This document shows, piece by piece, positions 15,503-20,603 of a stretch of DNA of 20,603 bases. The position numbers and the translations under genes are program-made. Source of the DNA: JAWXBR01 sp034440235. Its GTDB lineage: Bacteria; Bacteroidota; Ignavibacteria; Kapaibacteriales; Kapaibacteriaceae. The stretch is from assembly GCA_034440235.1 (NCBI GenBank), contig JAWXBR010000016.1:1-20603 (forward strand), written 5' to 3'. The notes under the pieces are model-generated. The model was given only the letters and a program-made list of their open reading frames with translations, was not told the origin of the DNA and ran no database searches. Numbering within the stretch: the first letter of the stretch is position 1; the number at the start of each line of letters is the position of its first letter.

Positions 15503-17147
15503 TTGTTAAGCATTGCAACTATGTTTGTGCGAAGTTGCACCGTGATCAACGCGCTGCATACCCTCACAAAAGAAGCAATCATCGGACTCGTTCACGAGCG
15601 CGATGCACAACTGCATGCACACCGTGATCAACTCGCTGCGCAGCATAACGAACTCACCGCGCAGCATACGAGGATCACCACGCAACACGATCGCCTACTA
15701 ACGTACGAAGCACGCGTGTTCGACCTCGAGTTTCAAATCACGCAACTCCAGCGTCTTGTGTTCGGTGCCAAACGCGAGCGGTTTGTTAGCGAAGTCTCTG
15801 CAAGCCAGTTAGCGATTACCTTCGATGCCGACCGTGAGGAAGTCACACGCGAGGTGGAGAAGGTACTGCACAAAGTTTCCTACGAGCGCAAGACACCGAA
15901 GAAGCACGAGGGCCGTATGGCTCTGCCGTCGCATCTGCCGGTGCATGAATCGATTCTCGAGCCTGAGGAAGACACCACCGGTATGGTGCGTATCGGTGAG
16001 GAGATCACCGACGAGCTGGAGATCACACCGGCGTCCATGCACGTCAACCGCATCATACGTCCGAAGTATGCAACACCACAGGCCGAAGACGGAAGCCTGC
16101 GTATCGCCATCGCCCCGATGCCCGTGCGTGTCATCGACAAATGCATCGCCGGTGTGCATCTGCTGACAACGATTACCATCGACAAGCATGAGTATCACAT
16201 GCCGATCGATCGCCAGCTGAAACGCTTTTCGATGTTGGGCGTGGATCTCCCACCGTCAACCGTGGAATCCTGGCAGAAGCTCACGGCAGAGTTACTCAAA
16301 CCGCTGCATGCAGCCATGCGCTCGGAGGTCCGGCAGGCCGGATATCTGCAGGTCGACGAGACAAGCATTGCCGTGCAGGACAGAGACAAGCAAGGCACAA
16401 CGCACAAAGGATTTCTCTGGGGCTATCATGCACCGCTGCAGAAGGCGGTGTACTTCGATTATCAGAAAGGTCGTGGGCAGATACACTGCCGCGAGCTTCT
16501 GGAAGACTACACCGGCTATCTGCAGACCGACGACTACGCAGCCTATCACAAACACAAGGAGCGCGCCGATGTGATCGGTGTGGCATGTTGGGCACACGCA
16601 CGACGGAACTTCGAGAAAGCACTCGAGCATGATCGTGCGCGGGCGTCGGTTGCTATGCAACTCATCCAGCAACTCTACGATGTCGAGCGCGAAGCGCGCG
16701 ACAGCAACCTCACGTACGAGGATCGCAAGGAGCTGCGCCTGCAGAAGGCATTACCGCTGCTGAACACCATCAGTAAATGGATGGTGCGGGAACTACCAGA
16801 CGTCCCGCCGCGCAGTCCGATGGGCAAAGCTCTACGGCTATGCCATACGTCTGTGGGACCAACTCATAGTCTATCTCTATGACGGACGCATCGAGATCGA
16901 CAACAACCTCATGGGGAATGCGATACGACCCATCGCATTGGGCAGAAAGAACTGGCTCTTTGCCGGTTCACACGACGGCGCGCAAAATGTTGCCATGTAC
17001 CGATCTTTCTTCGGTACGTGTCACCTGAATGGTATCAATCCTTATCATTGGCTGCACTACGTACTCGAACATATCAACAACACTGCACCCGCTCGCTACT
17101 ACACACTGCTGCCACAGCACATCGTTCCCGCTTTGCTCATCGCATAG
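15503..17147 (+). pseudogene. tnpC: IS66 transposase tnpC, split by a +1 frameshift
   Basis: Two overlapping frames together make one IS66 DDE transposase of about 548 residues. The first frame (15503-16882) has a coiled-coil-like N-terminus rich in Q/H/L (about 33-88) and 'LVFGAKRERF'. It then shows 'HLPVHESILEPE...IGEEITDELE...RIIRPKYA' (Bacteroidota type, without CPxC knuckles) and the catalytic acids in YLQVDETSI (D285) and GYLQTDDYAAY (D343/D344). Homology continues in the +1 frame from about 16833 to the TAG at 17145-17147. It starts with YGYAIRLW and includes the catalytic Glu in DGRIEIDNN and then 'RPIALGRKNWLFAGS'. One extra base near 16831-16838 explains the break. The start is TTG 15503 or ATG 15521. 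It is non-functional unless frameshifting occurs. Confidence 0.9.
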
Positions 17148-17172
17148 CTACTGGAACGTGACGATGCAAGAC

Positions 17173-17192
17173 GTACTTGCTCGGGTGGATAC
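17173..17192 (-). repeat. Right terminal inverted repeat of IS66 element
   Basis: This is the partner of the left repeat, with 19 of 20 positions complementary. It lies 26 bp after the stop codon of the tnpC tail frame. The outermost bases beyond 17192 match the left end less well, hinting at decay of the right tip. Confidence 0.85.
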
Positions 17193-17197
17193 AATGC

Positions 17198-17296
17198 GGC
17201 GTGGTTGAGGTGCGCAGCTGTGGCTGCTCCTGTCGGACAGAGGAGGTCGTTGACGATGATGTAGATAAAGACTCCTTGAAACTCGGTGCTTAGATT
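17198..17296. other. Intergenic stretch between IS66 right end and exported-protein gene
   Basis: These 99 bp have no ORF of note. They hold an imperfect inverted repeat around 17227-17246 (ctcctgtcggacagaggag) without a T-run. It could weakly terminate transcription of the leftward gene ending at 17297, but support is poor. Confidence 0.3.
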
Positions 17297-19609
17297 TTAG
17301 CGCGTAAATAGCATTGAGCACGACTCTATTCCTGTGGTCATCTGCAAAACATATACATGGCCCGTTTCTATTGCAGGTTGATCAATAGCATCGAGATACG
17401 ACGTAGTCTCTGTAGTTGATATCAGGCGACCGAGCAAATCATATACGCGATAGTTCACGAGCCGAGTATTACTCATAAAATGTATCGGGTTACAAATACT
17501 ATTCAAGGCTTGAGTCGAGCCATAATTAATGGATGTAGACGTGGAGTCGAGTGTAATGATCGAGAAATAATCATTAAATCCACCTACGAGAACTCTCAAC
17601 TGATCTACAGTCGCGAACAAAGTCGAGCCCCGAAACAGTGTTGTCGCGTTAGGAAGTGGTAACCAATGGAGTCCGTCGTCTACAGAGATCATTCTAAAAA
17701 ACCCTTTCCCAACGAGCTTATCCCCAATATCCTCAACAAGAATTGTAGCAATAGAATTTAATGGCAGAAAACTTGAATCGACCTTGATTTTTACAGTGTC
17801 ACAGTGCCAGTCTGCATTTGAATACAGACACCTCATGTATACGTTAAATAGACGCGATGGTATCAAAACACCGATGGTGTTATTGGAGTAAAATATTTGG
17901 GGTGTTGTTGTCGATTCTAGTGGTAATAGCGACAAGACATTAAACGACGCCGTTTGCGTATCGTACTGGTATATGGCGTATTTCCAATTATTACTTTCGT
18001 CCAGATTCGAGGCTAATACTGCGGCTTGACCGTCCAGATTGGTTGCGATGTCTGCAACAGTGACTCGTGTATTTGCAGGGGGCTGCACGCTTGAATGTCT
18101 CCATCTTCCGTTTGACCTCTCGACAATACCGTGAATGCGCCATGCGCGATCACCGTCATTATCATTGAACGCAGCTGCAAACAAATCCGCGCCGCGCAGA
18201 AAGACCTCAGTAACTATGAAATTGTCAAAATCAATGTCATCGATAACCTCAACAGACCAAGTAACTCCATCATCCGAGGAGCTTGCGATCCTCCCTGAGT
18301 CTCCACCCATATAAACTACTCCTCCAATCCTATGCATCGACGTATACTGACCATTCAATAATGCAATCGTGTCGAATGTAATAGTATCGGTCTCGAGGTG
18401 AATTTCTACTATTCGAGATATCTTCTCCACAAGTGAACTAAACGCACTCGTTGTGGCGACATCATTTTGTAAACATATAAATGTATTTGATGCCGCAACT
18501 GTGGAAGCTCCACGGACTACTGTCGAACACTGGCCTTGTACACCATTCACAATGGTATCTAAGTTTCGAAAGATATCCTGCGAGCGTAACCTTGAATTCC
18601 ACGAGGTCATAGATTGGTCTGATTCATATATGCTTATCGGATATCCGGCTGTTGCAGAAACGAGAAATGTACGACCATTGACAATGCCAACTAGAGGACA
18701 GTACATAAGGCTTACGATGTCTGTCACGACATCATCAGGGAAAGGCCTATGTTGCCACGTTATACCAGAATCTATGCTTCGATGAACTCCAACTCCACTG
18801 GAAAATCCAGGATAATAATTTCCTGTCGCCAACAATTCTCCGTCCAATCCTTGAGAGATGGAAAGTGTCTTGTCGGCTCTGCCGCGAAAGTCATTCATGG
18901 TAAAATTGTCAGACGGTAACATCAATTGATATGCTGACCAAATACCAGATGTAGTCGAGTATCGATAGACCTGCCCCGAATCAGAACCAATCACATATAT
19001 GTTTCCAAGGGCTATAATTGATGCAAACTCAAGAGTTGAATTCTCTTTCGATAGATCGACCCATTCTGATCGGCGTTCATAGAGTCCCCCCAATTTTCCA
19101 ACTACAGCGAGTCTGCCATCGGAGGAGCACATTTCGATTATCGACGCCTTCGCCACATAGGAACGCACCCACTCTCCATTTCTAATATTCCCGCATTCCC
19201 ACACACTGCCCTCCTCTGTGCCCACATAGACTGTGTCATTATGTACGATGACACAGCGAACAGTTTCTTTCTTTGGCAAGGACGATGGCATCCATCCTTC
19301 ATATCCAATCGAGAACCAGACCGCACCTGCTTCACCGACGACTATGGTTGTGTCATTGCGCGACCACACGTCATAAAGAAATTTCTGAATAGGAAGACAC
19401 TGCCAAGCTATTCTGCTTGCACCAGCCACATAAGTTCCAACGCGACCGAGGTCGCCGACGACCATTACCGTCCCATCACTTCGGAGAATAGCATTCGAAA
19501 CAAATGACGCGCCACGTCCGCAATCGGTGAGATGCCTCACCGATTGGGAATACATTGACGATGCAACGACCAACACTAGAATAAACGGCAGTATTACATT
19601 TTTTTTCAT
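17297..19609 (-). CDS. Exported Asp-box/beta-propeller protein with type IX secretion-like C-terminal domain
   Basis: The protein has 770 residues. ATG at 19609 has AGGAG four bases upstream and opens a signal peptide (1-22). The body is a repetitive all-beta protein with recurring 'VVG..G.V' strands. It carries three Asp-box-like motifs (S-x-D-x-G-x-T-W) at about 278-285, 444-451 and 642-649 (the last with His for Thr). These mark beta-propellers such as BNR/sialidase-like or photosystem-assembly-like folds; no catalytic set was identified. The last ~63 residues (RVYDLLGRLI..., then a Gly followed by YVLQM...) fit the type IX sorting domain, which directs Bacteroidota proteins across the outer membrane. 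Base composition is more AT-rich than in the housekeeping genes. Partner and function are unknown. Confidence 0.87.
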   Translation of the reverse strand: MKKNVILPFILVLVVASSMYSQSVRHLTDCGRGASFVSNAILRSDGTVMVVGDLGRVGTYVAGASRIAWQCLPIQKFLYDVWSRNDTTIVVGEAGAVWFSIGYEGWMPSSLPKKETVRCVIVHNDTVYVGTEEGSVWECGNIRNGEWVRSYVAKASIIEMCSSDGRLAVVGKLGGLYERRSEWVDLSKENSTLEFASIIALGNIYVIGSDSGQVYRYSTTSGIWSAYQLMLPSDNFTMNDFRGRADKTLSISQGLDGELLATGNYYPGFSSGVGVHRSIDSGITWQHRPFPDDVVTDIVSLMYCPLVGIVNGRTFLVSATAGYPISIYESDQSMTSWNSRLRSQDIFRNLDTIVNGVQGQCSTVVRGASTVAASNTFICLQNDVATTSAFSSLVEKISRIVEIHLETDTITFDTIALLNGQYTSMHRIGGVVYMGGDSGRIASSSDDGVTWSVEVIDDIDFDNFIVTEVFLRGADLFAAAFNDNDGDRAWRIHGIVERSNGRWRHSSVQPPANTRVTVADIATNLDGQAAVLASNLDESNNWKYAIYQYDTQTASFNVLSLLPLESTTTPQIFYSNNTIGVLIPSRLFNVYMRCLYSNADWHCDTVKIKVDSSFLPLNSIATILVEDIGDKLVGKGFFRMISVDDGLHWLPLPNATTLFRGSTLFATVDQLRVLVGGFNDYFSIITLDSTSTSINYGSTQALNSICNPIHFMSNTRLVNYRVYDLLGRLISTTETTSYLDAIDQPAIETGHVYVLQMTTGIESCSMLFTR

Positions 19610-19653
19610 TTGACTCCTAATGTGGATGCTTCACAAATTAGCAGCCGTGCCAC

Positions 19654-19682
19654 ACGACTGGTCACATGACGCGACCAGTCGT
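19654..19682. promoter_or_regulatory. Perfect 10-bp inverted repeat (hairpin or operator)
   Basis: The bases 19654-19663 (acgactggtc) are the exact reverse complement of 19673-19682, with a 9-base spacer. It lies about 88 bp after the stop of the cysteine-rich gene and 45 bp before the start of the propeller gene, both transcribed leftward. It could be a terminator for the first or an operator for the second. There is no T-tract after it in either direction, so a classical intrinsic terminator is not supported. Confidence 0.6.
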
Positions 19683-19769
19683 TGATACAAATCTGAAATT
19701 GCGTAGAAGATTGAAGACAATATCTAGAGTCGAACCCTAGAGAAGTCGTCGGGCACAATCTCTTGAATG

Positions 19770-20477
19770 TTAGTATTGACACATTTTAAAAATGCATGGC
19801 TCAATGATGCATTGAAAATTTCCTTCTTGCCATTCACCGTGCGTTACCTGAAGAACACCCTCCAGCCTACAATAACTTGTGGATCGATAACAACACATTC
19901 CCGTGGAACAAGATACCAGTCCTGTGGAGGCAGCCACTCCACCAGTTGAGGAATAAAGAGTGGCATAGTAGGACCAAGGTAACATGGGGTTGTAATCCAC
20001 ATTAGATATACTACCATCTGGAAACACATATTGCACGACGCACTTTCTGCAGTTTGCATACTTGGAAGTTAGCGTCGTGCGGGCATTTGGACATGGGCAG
20101 CATGTTGGACCAATTGCGTCCGCTCTTGCCGTAGCAATTTCCTTTTCGACTGCCCTAAGTGCTGGGCCCATAAATGCTGGTGTGCCCCAAAGAAGCATCA
20201 TATTGGCTGGTGTAATGCATCCGGGTGGATTTACATCAGTGTACCTCATGAAAAGATCCTGAACTTCGACGTCGTTACATCGCCATGCATAAAACGCTGT
20301 CACTTTAGCACTACATGGTGGTACCGCAGTGATTTCAACCCATACCGAGACTGTAGCACTAGTCCATGGATCGCTGCAACCCGTCATCCACCACGGACAA
20401 TCGATTTGTGGCTGACTGACAGCATAAGTTGGAAGCATCATAAAACAAAGAGCGATAGCAAATACTAAAGCTTTCAT
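19770..20477 (-). CDS. Cysteine-rich exported protein of unknown function
   Basis: The protein has 235 residues from ATG at 20477, chosen over the in-frame TTG at 20495 because GAGAGGA lies three bases before it and a signal peptide follows (1-22, core LVFAIALCFMMLPTYA). The mature part holds 17 cysteines, several in pairs or clusters: TCCPCP, NCRKC and SCSTGMCCY...YC. A late Q-C-x4-P-C-x3-M-C group lies near the end. This density suggests a disulfide-stabilised extracellular protein or, less likely, metal binding. Trp-rich 'CPWWMTGCSDPW' follows the signal peptide. No family was recognised. A 19-codon ORF lies 35 bp upstream. Confidence 0.82.
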   Translation of the reverse strand: MKALVFAIALCFMMLPTYAVSQPQIDCPWWMTGCSDPWTSATVSVWVEITAVPPCSAKVTAFYAWRCNDVEVQDLFMRYTDVNPPGCITPANMMLLWGTPAFMGPALRAVEKEIATARADAIGPTCCPCPNARTTLTSKYANCRKCVVQYVFPDGSISNVDYNPMLPWSYYATLYSSTGGVAASTGLVSCSTGMCCYRSTSYCRLEGVLQVTHGEWQEGNFQCIIEPCIFKMCQY

Positions 20478-20512
20478 CGTTCCTCTCCTCTCCAATGATA
20501 TTTAAACCCGGA

Positions 20513-20572
20513 TCATGCAATAGGGAGTTGAATTGGAGGCCGAATATCGACCAAATCGTCGAATAGCTTCAT
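20513..20572 (-). CDS. Possible 19-residue leader peptide or small protein
   Basis: The minus-strand ORF runs from ATG at 20572-20570 to TGA at 20515-20513 and encodes MKLFDDLVDIRPPIQLPIA. A strong ribosome binding site (AAAGGAGG) ends nine bases before the ATG, at about 20582-20589. The stop is 35 bp before the ATG of the cysteine-rich exported protein. The good translation signal is the only evidence for coding. It could be a leader peptide, a true small protein, or the remains of a longer gene. No membrane segment or stalling motif was recognised, although it has a Pro-Pro pair. Confidence 0.42.
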   Translation of the reverse strand: MKLFDDLVDIRPPIQLPIA

Positions 20573-20603
20573 AAATGCAGTCCTCCTTTTTTCGGGCAAG
20601 ACG

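Larger units (their letters stand above)
15036..17197 (+). mobile_element. IS66-family insertion sequence, degenerate (orfA + frameshifted tnpC, no tnpB)
   Basis: The element is bounded by 20-bp inverted repeats with one mismatch at 15043-15062 and 17173-17192. Outer ends are set near 15036 (a GTAA start, usual for the family) and about 17197, with an uncertainty of several bases. It carries a TnpA-like orfA and an IS66 transposase gene in the usual order. The tnpB usually found between them is absent; only about 30-50 bp of repeat-containing DNA lies there. The hexamer ggcgtg occurs just outside or at both ends (15031-15036 and 17198-17203) and could be the remains of a target-site duplication, normally 8 bp in this family. 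The broken transposase suggests it no longer moves by itself. Confidence 0.82.

Noticed and set aside
15800..16400. Unusual loss of the zinc-knuckle cysteines in the IS66 transposase
   Set aside because: Bacteroidota IS66 transposases commonly lack these cysteines and show the same 'IGEE.TDELE..P...RIIRPKYA' pattern, so this is normal for the group.
16826..16842. Programmed +1 frameshift in tnpC, similar in outline to a CTx-xGG-C slippery site
   Set aside because: IS66 transposases are not known to need frameshifting, and the expected 'GKA-Y/GYA' motif is restored by removing one base, so a mutation or read error is simpler.
17227..17249. Intrinsic terminator for the leftward propeller gene
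   Set aside because: The inverted repeat is imperfect and has no T-tract, so support is too weak to call a terminator.
1..20603. CRISPR arrays, tRNA or rRNA genes
   Set aside because: No regularly spaced repeats of suitable length, no cloverleaf-like sequences and no rRNA signatures were noticed on either strand; the only tandem array is the 14-bp repeat without spacers.

Overview
The window looks like chromosomal DNA of a Gram-negative bacterium of the Bacteroidota/Chlorobiota side of the FCB group, with near-balanced base composition. The evidence is: an LptD-type outer-membrane assembly protein; a secreted beta-propeller protein ending in what looks like a type IX secretion (Por) sorting domain; several secreted 'VGIGT..P...LDVRG' modular proteins common in that group; and an IS66 transposase of the Bacteroidota type, without the zinc knuckles. 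A Kapabacteria/Chlorobi-like lineage is my best guess, but it is an inference.

Region 1 (about 1-9327, all minus strand) is one compact run of eleven genes, read right to left, with seven junctions that overlap. It starts with a pterin pair (PTPS-type ptpS and folE). Next come housekeeping genes: RNase HII, a sodium:solute symporter, a CDP-alcohol phosphatidyltransferase and FtsY. A small one-helix membrane protein follows. The run ends in four exported proteins of unknown role (3998 down to past the left edge). Three of them are built from modules seen in tail-fibre-like or adhesin-like secreted proteins, and the fourth is glycine-rich and cut by the window edge. Two share a C-terminal module of about 63 residues. 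This quartet is the best candidate in the window for an undescribed cell-surface system.

Region 2 (9364-14572, plus strand) diverges from ptpS across only 36 bp. A lipoprotein gene is coupled by a 4-base GTGA overlap to lptD, and a complete glmS follows. The set points to cell-envelope biogenesis.

Region 3 (14573-about 17197) is a graveyard of insertion sequences. The 3' half of an IS21-type istB begins within a few bases of the glmS stop codon. It abuts an IS66 element that has 20-bp terminal inverted repeats with one mismatch, an orfA, no tnpB, and a tnpC broken by a +1 frameshift before its catalytic Glu. A 14-bp unit repeated about 3.5 times lies where tnpB would be expected.

Region 4 (17297-20603, minus strand) is visibly more AT-rich in places. 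It encodes the Asp-box/propeller protein with the type IX-like tail and a secreted protein with 17 cysteines in its mature part. A 19-codon ORF with a strong ribosome binding site lies just upstream of the latter. A perfect 10-bp inverted repeat lies between the two large genes. No tRNA, rRNA or CRISPR array was seen, and no gap over 300 bases lacks a gene or mobile-element feature.
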